Shown here piece after piece: positions 7,378 through 17,102 of a stretch of 64,000 nucleotides of DNA (positions are counted from its first letter, which is position 1; every line of letters begins with the position of its first letter). The position numbers and the translations under genes are program-made. Source of the DNA: Massilia eurypsychrophila (GTDB taxonomy: Bacteria; Pseudomonadota; Gammaproteobacteria; Burkholderiales; Burkholderiaceae_D). Under the pieces are notes generated by a model, which saw nothing but the letters and a program-made list of their open reading frames with translations, had not been told where the DNA came from and searched no databases. The stretch lies in contig NZ_PDOC01000001.1 in NCBI RefSeq assembly GCF_002760655.1, forward strand, positions 434,001 through 498,000, in the 5' to 3' direction.

Positions 7378-8667
7378 ATGAAACTTGATGACATCGTAGC
7401 AGTGGTGGGACTTGGATATGTTGGCATGCCGCTGGCAGTCGAATTTGGCAAGAAGCGCACGACGATCGGATTCGATCTTTCCAGCAGCAAGATCGAAAGC
7501 TACAAAAAATATATCGATCCGACCGGCGAATTGTCGTCGGCGGAATTGAAAGCGGCCGACCAGCTGTCCGTCAGCACCGATCCGGCCGCGCTGGCTGATG
7601 CCAAATATATCGTCGTGGCGGTACCGACCCCGGTCGACCAGGCACACAATCCGGATTTCACGCCATTGGCCGGCGCCAGCAAGACCGTCGGCATGCACAT
7701 GAAAAAGGGCGCGATCGTCATTTTCGAGTCGACCGTGTATCCGGGCGCGACCGAAGAAGTCTGCATCCCGATCCTGGAACAGCACTCCGGCCTGAAATGG
7801 AAAGAAGATTTCCACGTCGGCTTTTCGCCTGAGCGGATTAATCCGGGCGACAAGGAACACACGCTGACGACGATCTTGAAAGTGGTTTCCGGCGACGACG
7901 CCGAAACGCTCGAACTGGTCGCCCAGCTATATGAATCGATCATTACCGCCGGCGTGCACCGCGCCTCCAGCATCAAGGTGGCGGAAGCGGCCAAGGTTAT
8001 CGAGAACACCCAGCGCGACCTGAATATCGCGCTGATGAACGAACTGGCGATCATTTTCGACAAGATCGGCATCGATACGCTGGAAGTGCTGAAAGCGGCC
8101 GGCACCAAGTGGAATTTCCTGCCATTCCGCCCGGGCCTGGTCGGCGGCCATTGCATCGGCGTCGATCCGTATTACCTGACGCACAAGGCCGAAATGATCG
8201 GCTATCACCCGCAAGTGATTCTGGCAGGCCGCCGCATCAATGACGGCATGGCCAAGTTCGTTGCCGAGAAAACCGTCAAGTCGATGATCGCCGCCGGTTT
8301 CCACGTCAAAGGCTCGAAAGTCAACGTGATCGGCCTGACGTTCAAGGAAAACTGCCCGGACCTGCGCAATTCGAAAGTGGCCGACATCGTCTACGAATTG
8401 AAATCGTACGGCGTCGATGTGCACGTCTACGATCCAGTGGCGTCCGCCGCTGAAGCCAAGCACGAATACGACATCGACCTGGTCAGCTGGGAAGACCTGC
8501 CGCGCGCCGACGCCATCATCGCGGCGGTATCGCACAAGGAACTGCTGGCCCGGCCGCTGTCGGACCTGCAATCGAAACTGAACGAAGGCGGCTGCTTCAT
8601 CGACGTCAAATCGCAGTTCGACCAGAAGGCGATCACCGAAGCAGGTTTTAGCGTCTGGCGCCTGTAA
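7378..8667 (+). CDS. UDP-N-acetylhexosamine 6-dehydrogenase (WbpO/TviB-like)
   Basis: 429 residues of the UDP-glucose/GDP-mannose dehydrogenase family. It has an N-terminal Rossmann motif (VVGLGYVGMP, residues 9-18), the central dimerisation helix and the catalytic Cys259 in GGHCIGVDPYYL, followed by the C-terminal UDP-binding domain (FKENCPDLRNSKV). It oxidises C6 of a UDP-amino sugar twice, using NAD, to give the uronic acid. Overall similarity is to the WbpO/TviB branch acting on UDP-GalNAc or UDP-GlcNAc rather than to UDP-glucose dehydrogenases; the next gene being a WbpP/TviC-like epimerase supports this. The pair would supply UDP-GalNAcA. The start has a GGAA ribosome-binding site. Confidence 0.88.
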   Translation: MKLDDIVAVVGLGYVGMPLAVEFGKKRTTIGFDLSSSKIESYKKYIDPTGELSSAELKAADQLSVSTDPAALADAKYIVVAVPTPVDQAHNPDFTPLAGASKTVGMHMKKGAIVIFESTVYPGATEEVCIPILEQHSGLKWKEDFHVGFSPERINPGDKEHTLTTILKVVSGDDAETLELVAQLYESIITAGVHRASSIKVAEAAKVIENTQRDLNIALMNELAIIFDKIGIDTLEVLKAAGTKWNFLPFRPGLVGGHCIGVDPYYLTHKAEMIGYHPQVILAGRRINDGMAKFVAEKTVKSMIAAGFHVKGSKVNVIGLTFKENCPDLRNSKVADIVYELKSYGVDVHVYDPVASAAEAKHEYDIDLVSWEDLPRADAIIAAVSHKELLARPLSDLQSKLNEGGCFIDVKSQFDQKAITEAGFSVWRL

Positions 8668-8680
8668 GGCTTTGCAGTAA

Positions 8681-8709
8681 CGGTGCCGGCGCGGCTTGCG
8701 GCGGCACCG
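8681..8709 (+). repeat. Intercistronic hairpin between dehydrogenase and epimerase
   Basis: CGGTGCCG (8681-8688) and CGGCACCG (8702-8709) form a perfect 8-bp stem over a GC-rich 13-nt loop in the 61-nt gap. No T-run follows, so it is not a terminator; it may stabilise or partition the mRNA. Confidence 0.4.
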
Positions 8710-8728
8710 GCATCAACCAGGAATAACA

Positions 8729-9769
8729 GTGACGAAATTTAACGACATCCAGCAGCACCTCAGCACGCATAGCTACCACTGGCTGGTGACCGGCGCGGCC
8801 GGCTTCATCGGCTCGAACCTGGTCGAAGCCTTGCTCAAGCTGAACCAGCGCGTCACCGGGATGGACAATTTCGCGACCGGCCACCAGCACAACCTCGACC
8901 AGGTGCAACAGCTGGTCGGCGCCGATGCCTGGCAGCGCTTCGACTTCGTCAACGGCGACATCCGCCAGCTGGCCGATTGCGCGCGCGCCTGCCAGGGCGC
9001 CGATTTCGTGCTGCACCAGGCCGCGCTCGGTTCGGTGTCGCGCTCGATCCAGGATCCGATCGCCACCAACGAGACCAACGTCACCGGTTTCCTCAACATG
9101 CTCACCGCCAGCCGCGACGCCAAGGTCAAGCGCTTTGTCTACGCCGCCTCGAGCTCGACCTATGGCGACCACCCGGACCTGCCGAAGCAGGAGCCGGTGA
9201 TCGGCAACCCGCTGTCGCCGTACGCGGTGACCAAATACGTGAATGAGCTGTATGCAAATGTGTTCGCGCGCACATACGGCAGCGAGACGATCGGATTACG
9301 ATACTTCAACGTTTTCGGTCCACGCCAGGATCCGCATGGCGCTTACGCCGCGGTGATTCCGCAGTGGATCGCCGCCCTGATCGGCAACAAGCCGCTGTTC
9401 ATCAATGGCGACGGCGAGACCAGCCGCGATTTTTGCTTTATCGATAATGTAGTGCAGGCGAACCTGCTCGCCGCGCTGGCCGACCAGCCGGGCGCGGTCA
9501 ACCAGGTGTACAACGTGGCGCTGAATCAGCGCACCAGCCTGAACCAATTGCACGCGATGATGTGCGAACTGCTGCGCGACCGCTTCCCCCATGTGCTCGA
9601 GCACAAGCCGGAACATGCGGGCTTTCGCGCCGGTGACGTGCGTCATTCGCAAGCGGACATCAGCAAGGCGCAGACGCTGCTCGGTTTTGCGCCGACCCAC
9701 CGTATTGGCGAAGGCCTGAAGCAGGCGATGGACTGGTATGTCGACAGCCTGACCAAAGACAGCAAGTGA
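8729..9769 (+). CDS. UDP-N-acetylglucosamine 4-epimerase-like SDR (WbpP/TviC-like)
   Basis: 346 residues. An extended SDR protein with TGAAGFIG at residues 21-28, the SSSTYG segment and the catalytic YxxxK (Tyr165, Lys169). The [16 protein letters not shown] stretch is typical of the GalE/WbpP group that epimerises UDP-GlcNAc to UDP-GalNAc. The start is a GTG at 8729 with AGGAA upstream; an in-frame extension to 8696 adds sequence with no family match. Together with the dehydrogenase before it, it gives UDP-GalNAcA as building block for the EPS repeat. Alternatively it could act on the uronic acid form, as TviC does. Confidence 0.88.
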   Translation: MTKFNDIQQHLSTHSYHWLVTGAAGFIGSNLVEALLKLNQRVTGMDNFATGHQHNLDQVQQLVGADAWQRFDFVNGDIRQLADCARACQGADFVLHQAALGSVSRSIQDPIATNETNVTGFLNMLTASRDAKVKRFVYAASSSTYGDHPDLPKQEPVIGNPLSPYAVTKYVNELYANVFARTYGSETIGLRYFNVFGPRQDPHGAYAAVIPQWIAALIGNKPLFINGDGETSRDFCFIDNVVQANLLAALADQPGAVNQVYNVALNQRTSLNQLHAMMCELLRDRFPHVLEHKPEHAGFRAGDVRHSQADISKAQTLLGFAPTHRIGEGLKQAMDWYVDSLTKDSK

Positions 9770-9794
9770 TTGAGCAATTGATACAGCAAGTGAT
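9760..9794 (+). repeat. 11-bp direct repeat across the epimerase stop codon
   Basis: CAGCAAGTGAT occurs at 9760-9770 and again at 9784-9794 (24-nt period). The first copy contains the epimerase TGA. TTGAGC (9770-9775) and GCTCAA (9796-9801) also form an inverted repeat here. It looks like a small local duplication. Confidence 0.6.
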
Positions 9795-9824
9795 CGCTCA
9801 AATGAAATTGCCGCTTCTGAATTG

Positions 9825-9839
9825 CGGACAGGCACTTGC
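9825..9839 (+). promoter_or_regulatory. Weak sigma-54-like site before epsB-type gene
   Basis: CGGACAGGCACTTGC has GG (9826-9827) and GC (9838-9839) at 10-nt spacing and a TTGC -12 box, but little of the -24 consensus. It overlaps the palindrome CAGGCACTTGCCTG (9829-9842). Expected start near 9851, 32 nt before the GTG at 9883. Confidence 0.3.
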
Positions 9840-9882
9840 CTGATGCAGCGCGGAGCGGCAAAGAAGAAAGCGGGAGATTAAC

Positions 9883-11283
9883 GTGTTAAAAATTTCGAAT
9901 CACTATGTATCGAAGATCGTCTTCGTGCTGTTGTTCGTCGAAGTGCTGGTGCTCATTGGCGCCGCCTACGCCGGCGCGGCCGTGCGCCTGCTCGACCCCG
10001 GCGCGCCGGCCACGCCGCAGCTGGAACACTTTTTCATTTCCGCCGTCGCCTTTGCCGGCGCCATCATCTTCAGCATGAGCGCAATGGGCATGTACCAGCT
10101 CAACTTCAGCGAAGGGCTGCGCAATCCGTTTTTCCTGAAGCTGATGCCGTCGTTCCTGATGGGCTTCGCGATCCTGACCCTGGTGTTCTATGTCGCCCCG
10201 GAGCTGTACTTCGGCCGCGGCATCCTGCTGCTGGTGTTTGTCATCGCCGCCTGCGGCATTTTCCTCGCCCGCATCATCTTCTTCAAGACGTCCGAGCAGC
10301 GCTTCTTCGAGTCGCGCATCATCTTCCTCGGTGGCGGGCCGCTGGCCAAGGAATGCGCCGACCTGGCGAAACAGAACAACAAGTACCACAAGTACGACAT
10401 CGCCGGCTTCATCCCGAGTCCGTCCGAGGAGCTGTGCGTGCCGGCCGACAGCCTGCTGACGATCCGCGACGGCGATTCGCTGGTATCGCTGGCCAACCAG
10501 CACAACGTCAGCGAAATCGTGGTGTCGGTGCAGAACCGGCGCGGCGGCTTCCCGATCAAGGAGCTGCTCAACTGCAAGCTGCAGGGCGTCAAGGTGACCG
10601 ACGCGGCCACCTTCTTCGAGCGCGAAACGTGCCAGATCCGGGTCGACTCGCTGCAGCCGTCGTGGCTGGTGTTTGGCGGCGGCTTCGACCAGAGTTTCTT
10701 CCGCATCTTCATGAAGCGCGGCTTCGACCTGATCTGCTCGACGATCATCCTGGCCGTGTCGTTCCCGGTGATGATGGTGACCGCGCTGCTGATCTACCTG
10801 GAAGACGGCGCGCCGATTTTCTACTCGCAGGAACGGGTGGGCCTGGACGGCAAGTCGTTCAACGTGCTCAAGTTCCGCAGCATGCGCAACGACGCCGAAA
10901 AAGGCGGCAAGCCGCAGTGGGCGGCGCAGAACGATCCGCGCGTGACCCGCATCGGCAACTTCATCCGTCGCGTCCGCATCGACGAACTGCCGCAGATTCT
11001 CAACGTGTTCAAGGGCGAGATGTCGTTTGTCGGCCCGCGCCCCGAGCGGCCATTCTTCGTCGAACAGCTGATCGAGGTGGTTCCTTACTACAACGTGCGC
11101 CACAGCATCAAGCCGGGCATCACCGGCTGGGCGCAAGTGCGCTACGGCTATGGCTCCTCGGCCGAGGATGCTTTGCAGAAGTTGCAGTATGACCTGTATT
11201 ATGTGAAGAATAACAGCCTGTTCCTGGATATCCTGATCCTGATCGATACGCTGAAGGTGGTGCTGTTTCGCAGCGGCCGCTAA
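9883..11283 (+). CDS. XrtA-system polyprenyl glycosylphosphotransferase (EpsB type, TIGR03013-like)
   Basis: 466 residues. It starts repeat-unit assembly by transferring a sugar phosphate from a nucleotide sugar to undecaprenyl phosphate at the inner membrane. The N-terminal ~130 residues hold four predicted transmembrane helices, then a Rossmann-like middle domain (IIFLGGGPLAKECADLA), then from about residue 275 the bacterial sugar transferase domain: KRGFDLICS, ERVGLDGKSFNVLKFRSM, RRVRIDELPQ, FVGPRPERP and PGITGWAQVRYGYGSS. The start is GTG with GGGAGA five nt upstream. It sits directly before prsK/prsR, a neighbourhood known for XrtA loci. Confidence 0.93.
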   Translation: MLKISNHYVSKIVFVLLFVEVLVLIGAAYAGAAVRLLDPGAPATPQLEHFFISAVAFAGAIIFSMSAMGMYQLNFSEGLRNPFFLKLMPSFLMGFAILTLVFYVAPELYFGRGILLLVFVIAACGIFLARIIFFKTSEQRFFESRIIFLGGGPLAKECADLAKQNNKYHKYDIAGFIPSPSEELCVPADSLLTIRDGDSLVSLANQHNVSEIVVSVQNRRGGFPIKELLNCKLQGVKVTDAATFFERETCQIRVDSLQPSWLVFGGGFDQSFFRIFMKRGFDLICSTIILAVSFPVMMVTALLIYLEDGAPIFYSQERVGLDGKSFNVLKFRSMRNDAEKGGKPQWAAQNDPRVTRIGNFIRRVRIDELPQILNVFKGEMSFVGPRPERPFFVEQLIEVVPYYNVRHSIKPGITGWAQVRYGYGSSAEDALQKLQYDLYYVKNNSLFLDILILIDTLKVVLFRSGR

Positions 11284-11373
11284 GCGCATCGCCGAACGGC
11301 CGACCACCTTCGATGTCGACTTAAACCGGGAACAACGCATGCGCACAATCGCTGAACAGATGGACGGTCCACG

Positions 11374-13458
11374 TTGACCACCATCGCCAGCTTCAGCTAT
11401 GCGACCGCCGCGCTGGCGTTCTTGCTGCTCAGCGTGCTGCTGTCGACCACCTGGCGTGGCCGCGCCCACGGCCGCGTGCTGGTACTGGCGTCGGCCATCA
11501 CCGCCGGGTCGAACGCGCTGCTGGCGTGGGAAGCGCTGCACCCGATCCAGTGGTCGGTCGCCACCGACAGCGTCGAGATCCTGCGCAACGGCGCCTGGTC
11601 CGCCTTCCTCATCATCCTGCTCGGCCATTTCGAAGACAAGGACAGCAAGCTGCCGTTCCGGCTGCGCCCGAGCCTGGCCCTGATCATCGCCTTCTACGTG
11701 CTGTTCTTCGGCGCCACCTTGCTCGGCTATTTCCGCCTCGAGCTGGTCAGCGAGTCGGGCCTGATGCCGGGCGTGGCGGGGCGGATGGGCATGGCGGTGC
11801 TGGGCATGCTGCTGGTCGAGCAGCTGTACCGCAACAAGCCGGAGCAGGAGCGCTGGGCGATCAAGTTCGCCTGCCTTGGCATCGGCGCCATGTTCGCCTA
11901 CGATTTCTACCTGTACAGCGACGCCATGCTGTTCCACAAGGTCAATGCCGACATCTGGGCCGCGCGCGGCGCCGTCAACGCGCTGACCGTGCCCTTGATT
12001 GCAGTGTCGGTGGTGCGCAGCGCGTCCTGGTCGGCCGAGCTGGCCGTGTCGCGCCGCGTCATGTTCCACTCGGCCGCGCTGTTCGGTTCGGCGATCTACC
12101 TGCTGACGATGGGCTCGGCCGGCTACTACCTGCGCTACTTCGGCGGCAGCTGGGGCTCGGTGATGCAGGTGACGTTCCTGTTCGGCGCCGTCATCCTGCT
12201 GCTCGGCATCTTGTTTTCCGGCTCCTTCCGCGCCTGGCTGCGCGTATTCATCAGCAAGCACTTCTACAGCTACAACTACGACTACCGCGAAGAGTGGCTG
12301 CGCTTTACCAGCACCTTGTCGAAGCCCGGTCCGGGGCTGGGCGACCGCGCGGTGCAGGCGGTCGGCGCGCTGGTCGAGAGCTCGGCCGGCTTGATGTGGA
12401 TCCGCCGCGAGTCCGGCTTGTTCGAGCCGGCCGCCAACTGGCAGGTGGCGCCGGCAATGGTGTCGGAGCCGGCCGATTCGCCGTTCTGCCAGTTTCTCGA
12501 CAGTAAAGAGTGGGTGGTCGACCTGCAGGAATACGAGGAGTGGCCCAGCAAGTACGACGACGTGGCGATGCCGGCCTGGCTGCAGGCCTACCCGCGCGGC
12601 TGGCTGGTGGTGCCGTTGATGATGCAGGGCCGCCTGTTCGGCTTCATGCTGCTGATGCAGCCGCGCAGCGCCATCAAGCTGAACTGGGAAGTGATCGACC
12701 TGCTTAAAATTGCCGGCAACCAGGCGGCCAGCTACCTGGCCCAGTACGAGGCGGCCAACGCGCTGATGGTGGCGCGCCAGTTCGAGTCGTTCAACCGGAT
12801 GTCGACCTTCGTCGTGCACGACCTGAAGAACCTGGTGTCGCAGTTATCCTTGCTGATGTCGAACGCCGAGCGTCACAAGCACAACCCCGAATTCCAGAAC
12901 GACATGATCGAGACGGTCAATTTCTCAGTGCAGAAGATGAAGCTGCTGCTGCAAAAGCTGAGCCGCACGGTGACGCCGGAAAATCCGGTGGCGCTGCCGA
13001 TCGAGCGCCTGCTGCGCCAGGCCGTCGCGATGAAGGGCGGCTTCGAGCCGCAGCCGGCGCTGACGGTGGCCGACGCCGGCCTGACCGTGCGCGCCGACTG
13101 GGAGCGGCTCGAGCGCGTGGTCGGCCACCTGATCCAGAATGCGATCGAGGCGACCGCGCGCGACGGCCGCGTCGAGATCGGCCTGGCCAGGCGCGGCGAG
13201 AGCGTCTTGATCCGCATCACCGACAATGGCGAGGGCATGAGCGAGGACTTCATCCGCGAGCGCCTGTTCAAGCCGTTCGAGTCGACCAAGTCGGCCGGCA
13301 TGGGCATCGGCGCCTTCGAAAGCCAGGAATATATCGAGGAACTGGGCGGCACGCTGGAAGTGACCAGCGAGCGGGGCCGCGGTTCCACGTTTACCATCAT
13401 CTTGCCGCTGCTAAAGCAAGAGCGGCAGGACGCGCACACCCTCAATCAGGCAGCATGA
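11374..13458 (+). CDS. prsK: PEP-CTERM system sensor histidine kinase PrsK
   Basis: 694 residues. About nine hydrophobic segments occupy residues 1-290, followed by a GAF-like domain (about 315-465), then the kinase core: H-box VHDLKNLVSQL with phospho-acceptor His482, N-box NAIEAT, DNGEGM and a GMGIGAFES lid. This layout matches the XrtA/PEP-CTERM sensor family (TIGR02916). It would sense an unknown envelope signal and phosphorylate PrsR, encoded 17 nt downstream. The start appears to be TTG at 11374: no in-frame ATG lies close upstream and the protein begins at the first transmembrane helix. The ribosome-binding site is weak, suggesting low translation. Confidence 0.92.
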   Translation: MTTIASFSYATAALAFLLLSVLLSTTWRGRAHGRVLVLASAITAGSNALLAWEALHPIQWSVATDSVEILRNGAWSAFLIILLGHFEDKDSKLPFRLRPSLALIIAFYVLFFGATLLGYFRLELVSESGLMPGVAGRMGMAVLGMLLVEQLYRNKPEQERWAIKFACLGIGAMFAYDFYLYSDAMLFHKVNADIWAARGAVNALTVPLIAVSVVRSASWSAELAVSRRVMFHSAALFGSAIYLLTMGSAGYYLRYFGGSWGSVMQVTFLFGAVILLLGILFSGSFRAWLRVFISKHFYSYNYDYREEWLRFTSTLSKPGPGLGDRAVQAVGALVESSAGLMWIRRESGLFEPAANWQVAPAMVSEPADSPFCQFLDSKEWVVDLQEYEEWPSKYDDVAMPAWLQAYPRGWLVVPLMMQGRLFGFMLLMQPRSAIKLNWEVIDLLKIAGNQAASYLAQYEAANALMVARQFESFNRMSTFVVHDLKNLVSQLSLLMSNAERHKHNPEFQNDMIETVNFSVQKMKLLLQKLSRTVTPENPVALPIERLLRQAVAMKGGFEPQPALTVADAGLTVRADWERLERVVGHLIQNAIEATARDGRVEIGLARRGESVLIRITDNGEGMSEDFIRERLFKPFESTKSAGMGIGAFESQEYIEELGGTLEVTSERGRGSTFTIILPLLKQERQDAHTLNQAA

Positions 13459-13475
13459 GTACCTAAGGATTTGCC

Positions 13476-14837
13476 GTGACGACAACCAAACAAAAACTGC
13501 TGATCATCGAGGATGATCCCGGCCTGCAAAAGCAGCTCAAGTGGAGCTTCGACGCCTACGACGTGGTTGTGGCGGGCGACCGCGAAAGCGCGCTGGCGCA
13601 GATCCGCCGCCACGAGCCGGCGGTGGTGACGATGGACCTGGGCCTGCCGCCCGATCCGGACGGCTCGACCGAAGGGCTGGCCACGTTGCAGCAGATCCTG
13701 GCGCTAGCGCCGGACACGCGCGTCATCGTCCTGACCGGCAACCAGGAGCGCGGCAACGCCGTCAAGGCGATCGCCATGGGCGCCTACGACTTCCACCAGA
13801 AGCCGTGCGACCCCGAGGTGCTGGGCCTGGTGATCGAACGCGCCTTTTTCCTCAACGCGCTGCAGCAGGAAAACCGCCGCATGCAGCAGTCGCAGGCCGA
13901 TTCGCCCATGTCGGGCGTGATCTCGCGCGACGCCGGCATGCTCAAGGTGTGCCGCAATATCGAGAAAGTGGCGCCGACGTCGGCGTCGGTGATGATTCTC
14001 GGCGAAAGCGGCACCGGCAAGGAAGTGCTGGCGCGCGCGCTGCATGCATTGAGCCCGCGCGCGTCGAACCGCTTCATGGCGATCAACTGCGCGGCGATTC
14101 CCGAAAACCTGCTCGAGAGCGAACTGTTCGGCTACGAAAAGGGCGCGTTTACGGGCGCGGCCAAGCAGACCAAGGGCAAGGTCGAACTGGCGCACGGCGG
14201 CACCTTCTTCCTCGACGAAGTGGGCGACCTGCCGATGGCGCTGCAGGCAAAGCTGCTGCGCTTCTTGCAGGAGCGCGTGGTCGAGCGCGTCGGCGGCCAT
14301 GAAGAAATTCCGGTCGACGTGCGCATCGTCTGCGCGACCCACCAGAAGCTGCGCGACCTGACCGCCACCGGGCGCTTCCGCGAAGACTTGTATTACCGCC
14401 TGTCGGAGATCGTCGTTACCATCCCGCCGCTGCGCGACCGCGTCGGCGACGCGGCGCTGCTGGCGCACCACTTCAAGAACAAGTTCAGCGCGCAGGAATC
14501 GCGCTCCGCGCTGCACTTTTCCAACGAGGCGATCGGCGCCATCGAAGCATACGGCTGGCCGGGCAATGTGCGCGAAATGGAAAACTGCATCAAGCGCGCC
14601 GTCATCATGACCGACGGCCAGTACATCGCCGCCGACGACCTTGGCCTGAACGGCCCGGCGCCGGAGGAAGAGCCGTTAAATCTGCGCCAAGTGCGCGACG
14701 AGGCCGAGTACAAGGCGATCGTCAAGGCGCTGGCGCGCGTCGACGGCAACATCGTCAAGGCGTCCGAGATGCTAGGCATCAGCCGCCCGACCATGTACGA
14801 CCTGCTGGGACGGCACGGCATCAAGTCGCCCGGCTAA
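13476..14837 (+). CDS. prsR: PEP-CTERM-box sigma-54 response regulator PrsR
   Basis: 453 residues. A receiver domain (1-125, phospho-acceptor Asp54 in TMDLGLPP), a sigma-54 interaction AAA+ domain (Walker A GESGTGKE at 176-183, sigma-54 loop GAFTGA at 223-228, then [13 protein letters not shown]) and a C-terminal Fis-type helix-turn-helix ([20 protein letters not shown]). All residues needed for phosphorylation, ATP hydrolysis and sigma-54 contact are present. The start is GTG with AAGGA upstream. It should activate the -24/-12 promoter at 6071 and possibly those at 7034 and 9825 once PrsK phosphorylates it, linking EPS production to PEP-CTERM protein expression. Confidence 0.95.
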   Translation: MTTTKQKLLIIEDDPGLQKQLKWSFDAYDVVVAGDRESALAQIRRHEPAVVTMDLGLPPDPDGSTEGLATLQQILALAPDTRVIVLTGNQERGNAVKAIAMGAYDFHQKPCDPEVLGLVIERAFFLNALQQENRRMQQSQADSPMSGVISRDAGMLKVCRNIEKVAPTSASVMILGESGTGKEVLARALHALSPRASNRFMAINCAAIPENLLESELFGYEKGAFTGAAKQTKGKVELAHGGTFFLDEVGDLPMALQAKLLRFLQERVVERVGGHEEIPVDVRIVCATHQKLRDLTATGRFREDLYYRLSEIVVTIPPLRDRVGDAALLAHHFKNKFSAQESRSALHFSNEAIGAIEAYGWPGNVREMENCIKRAVIMTDGQYIAADDLGLNGPAPEEEPLNLRQVRDEAEYKAIVKALARVDGNIVKASEMLGISRPTMYDLLGRHGIKSPG

Positions 14838-14845
14838 GCCGGCCC

Positions 14846-15613
14846 ATGGGACTGACGACGGTGCTGGCAACGGCGTGCAAGCTGCTGGTACTGCCGCCTG
14901 GCGGCATGTTCGCGCTCGCCGCGCTCGGGCTGCTGGTGTGGCGGCGCCGGCCGCGCCTCGGCAAGGCGCTGTGCGGCGTGTCGCTGGCGCTGCTGTATGT
15001 GCTGTCCACCGGTGTGGGCAGCTGGCTGGTCGTGCATCCGCTCGAGTCGCTCGAGCCGGCCCTTGGCGCCGGGCCGTCGCCGGCGCAGGCAATCGTCATG
15101 CTGACGGCCGGGCGCGTGCGCAACAGCCCTGAATACGGCCTGCAGCCGGTGCCCGACTTCACCGCCCTCAAGCGCATCAGCTATGCCGCCCACCTTTTTC
15201 GCAGCCGCCAGCTGCCGCTGCTGGTAACCGGCGGCATGGCCACCGATCTCGCCAACGAAGTGCCGCTGGCGATCATTACGCGGCGGGTGCTGGAAAACCA
15301 GTTCCAGATTCCCGTCACCTGGACTGAAATTGCGTCGCGCAATACGTCGGAAAATGCGCGCTTTTCGGCCGCGATCCTCAAGCGGGCCGGCATCGGCCAC
15401 GTCATCCTTGTCACCGATGCGGTGCACATGCGGCGCGCGCGCCTGGCGTTCGAGCGCGCCGGCATCGCCGTCACGCCGGGCCCGACGTTTTACCAGGAGC
15501 CTGGCCCGTTCGGACCGCTGCGGCTGTGGCCATCGGCCGAAGGCCTGCGCCGCTCGCATGCCGCGCTGTACGAGTGGCTGGGGCTGGCCTGGTATGCCCT
15601 CACCGACAACTAA
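14846..15613 (+). CDS. YdcF/ElyC-family (DUF218) membrane protein
   Basis: 255 residues. Two N-terminal hydrophobic segments (about 8-27 and 37-55) anchor a DUF218 domain: AIVMLTAGRVRNSPEYG, LPLLVTGGMA, WTEIASRNTSENA and HVILVTDAVHMRRARLAFERAG. This family (SanA/ElyC/YdcF) is linked to envelope polysaccharide metabolism in other bacteria, but no reaction is firmly known. It starts 8 nt after prsR and is followed 13 nt later by the beta-helix gene, so it is probably in the same transcript. The gene has the usual family length and no oddities. Confidence 0.85.
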   Translation: MGLTTVLATACKLLVLPPGGMFALAALGLLVWRRRPRLGKALCGVSLALLYVLSTGVGSWLVVHPLESLEPALGAGPSPAQAIVMLTAGRVRNSPEYGLQPVPDFTALKRISYAAHLFRSRQLPLLVTGGMATDLANEVPLAIITRRVLENQFQIPVTWTEIASRNTSENARFSAAILKRAGIGHVILVTDAVHMRRARLAFERAGIAVTPGPTFYQEPGPFGPLRLWPSAEGLRRSHAALYEWLGLAWYALTDN

Positions 15614-15626
15614 CCGGGCAAGCTCC

Positions 15627-17063
15627 ATGTATCCACGTCGTCACCGCGCTGTCCGCACCTGGTCGACCCTTGCCTTGCTGGCGCTGGTCGCTGCCGGCGC
15701 CGTTGCGGCCGTGGTGGTGCAGTCGGCCGGGGTCGCCCCACGTGCGCTGGCCAGGCATATCGATCGCCATGCCGAAGGCCACCCTGCGCTGCTTACCAAC
15801 AGCGCCGGCTGGGTGGCGCGGACCTTGACCACGCTCGACCGCGGAGACGGCGCGCCACTGGCCATACCCGGCATCGGCGCACTGCCGCGGGCGATGGCGT
15901 CACGGCAAACTGGCCGCGAAGTCTTGCTCGGCAGCGCCACGGAAGTGCGCAGCGCAATTGCGCAAGCATTGCCGGGCGACGTACTGACGATGCTGCCGGG
16001 TCACTACAAGTTCAGCCAGACGCTGTCGCTGGCGCAGCCGGGGCGGCCCGACAGCAAGATCACGCTGCGCGCGCGGCGGGCCGATACGGTGTTGATCGAT
16101 TTCGCGACCGCGCAGGGCGTCGTCGTCACCGGGCCGGACTGGCGGGTGGAAAACCTGACGGTGCGCGGCGCCTGCACGGCGCAGCCGGATTGCCAGCACG
16201 CGTTCCATGTGGTGGGCGGCGCCGTTCGCTTCACCGCGGTCAACAACACCATCTCCGACTTTAACGCCCATTTCAAGATCAATGGCGAGCAGGGCCGCTT
16301 TCCCGATGACGGCCTGATCGAAGGCAATACGCTGACCAATGCCAGCGTGCGCGAGACCGCCGGCGCCGTCACGGTGATCGACATGGTGGGGGTGAACGGC
16401 TGGACCATCCGGCGCAACCTGATCAGCGACTTCGTCAAGGGCGGCGGCGACCGCATCAGCTACGGCGCATTTGCCAAGGGCGGCGGCGCACGCAACGTGT
16501 TCGAGCAAAACGTCGTCATCTGCGAGTCGCGCCTGCGCGGCCTGGCCGGCCAGCGCGTCGGCCTGTCGCTAGGCGGGGGCGGCAGCGGCAAGCAATACTG
16601 CCGCGACAGCAAATGCATCACCGAGCAGGACCAGGGAGTGATCCAGTCGAACCTGGTGGCGTCGTGTTCCGACGCCGGCATTTACCTCAACGGCGCCGCG
16701 CGCAGCCAGGTGCTGCACAATACGCTGCTCGACACCAGCGGCATCGAGGCGCGCTTTGCCGGTTCCACCGGCGACATCGAGGGCAACCTGGTCGATGGCC
16801 AGATCGTTCAACGCGACGGTGCGCTATTGCGCCTGCGCGAGAACCGCACGACGGTGGCGGCGGCGCTGTTCGTCGGCCAGCATCCGGTGCGCCGGCTGTT
16901 TTCCACCGATGGCGCGGCGGTACTGGCATGGCGCGGGGCGCCACCGCGCCGCACAGCGCCCACGCCAGCGCTGCCTGACTTGTGCGCGGCCGCGCGGCCG
17001 CAACTGGCGGCGTTGGGCGCGTTTGAAGACCTGGCCCGGTGCAGGCACAAAGCGGCGCCATGA
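15627..17063 (+). CDS. Right-handed parallel beta-helix protein (PL6/chondroitinase B-like)
   Basis: 478 residues. A hydrophobic N-terminal segment (about 12-31) acts as signal peptide or anchor. From about residue 95 the sequence has the pattern of a right-handed beta-helix (SATEVRSAIAQALPGDVLTMLPGHY, then regular N-I-x-N and G-N-x-V turns). This opening is typical of polysaccharide lyase family 6 and related beta-helix proteins. Location is probably periplasmic. It could trim or edit the EPS, for example by eliminative cleavage at uronic acids, but I cannot confirm catalytic Lys/Arg residues. The ATG at 15627 is chosen because it begins the hydrophobic leader; an upstream extension to 15330 lies inside the previous gene. 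Confidence 0.8.
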   Translation: MYPRRHRAVRTWSTLALLALVAAGAVAAVVVQSAGVAPRALARHIDRHAEGHPALLTNSAGWVARTLTTLDRGDGAPLAIPGIGALPRAMASRQTGREVLLGSATEVRSAIAQALPGDVLTMLPGHYKFSQTLSLAQPGRPDSKITLRARRADTVLIDFATAQGVVVTGPDWRVENLTVRGACTAQPDCQHAFHVVGGAVRFTAVNNTISDFNAHFKINGEQGRFPDDGLIEGNTLTNASVRETAGAVTVIDMVGVNGWTIRRNLISDFVKGGGDRISYGAFAKGGGARNVFEQNVVICESRLRGLAGQRVGLSLGGGGSGKQYCRDSKCITEQDQGVIQSNLVASCSDAGIYLNGAARSQVLHNTLLDTSGIEARFAGSTGDIEGNLVDGQIVQRDGALLRLRENRTTVAAALFVGQHPVRRLFSTDGAAVLAWRGAPPRRTAPTPALPDLCAAARPQLAALGAFEDLARCRHKAAP

Positions 17064-17102
17064 TCGTGGCGACCTATCTCAATCTCACGGCCAGGATGAA
17101 CC

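Noticed and set aside
9886-12819. A 977-codon open frame on the minus strand opposite the EpsB-type gene and prsK.
   Set aside because: The product is low-complexity, rich in Arg, His, Gln and Ala with no motif, as expected for an antisense frame of high-GC genes. The plus-strand genes have all family motifs.
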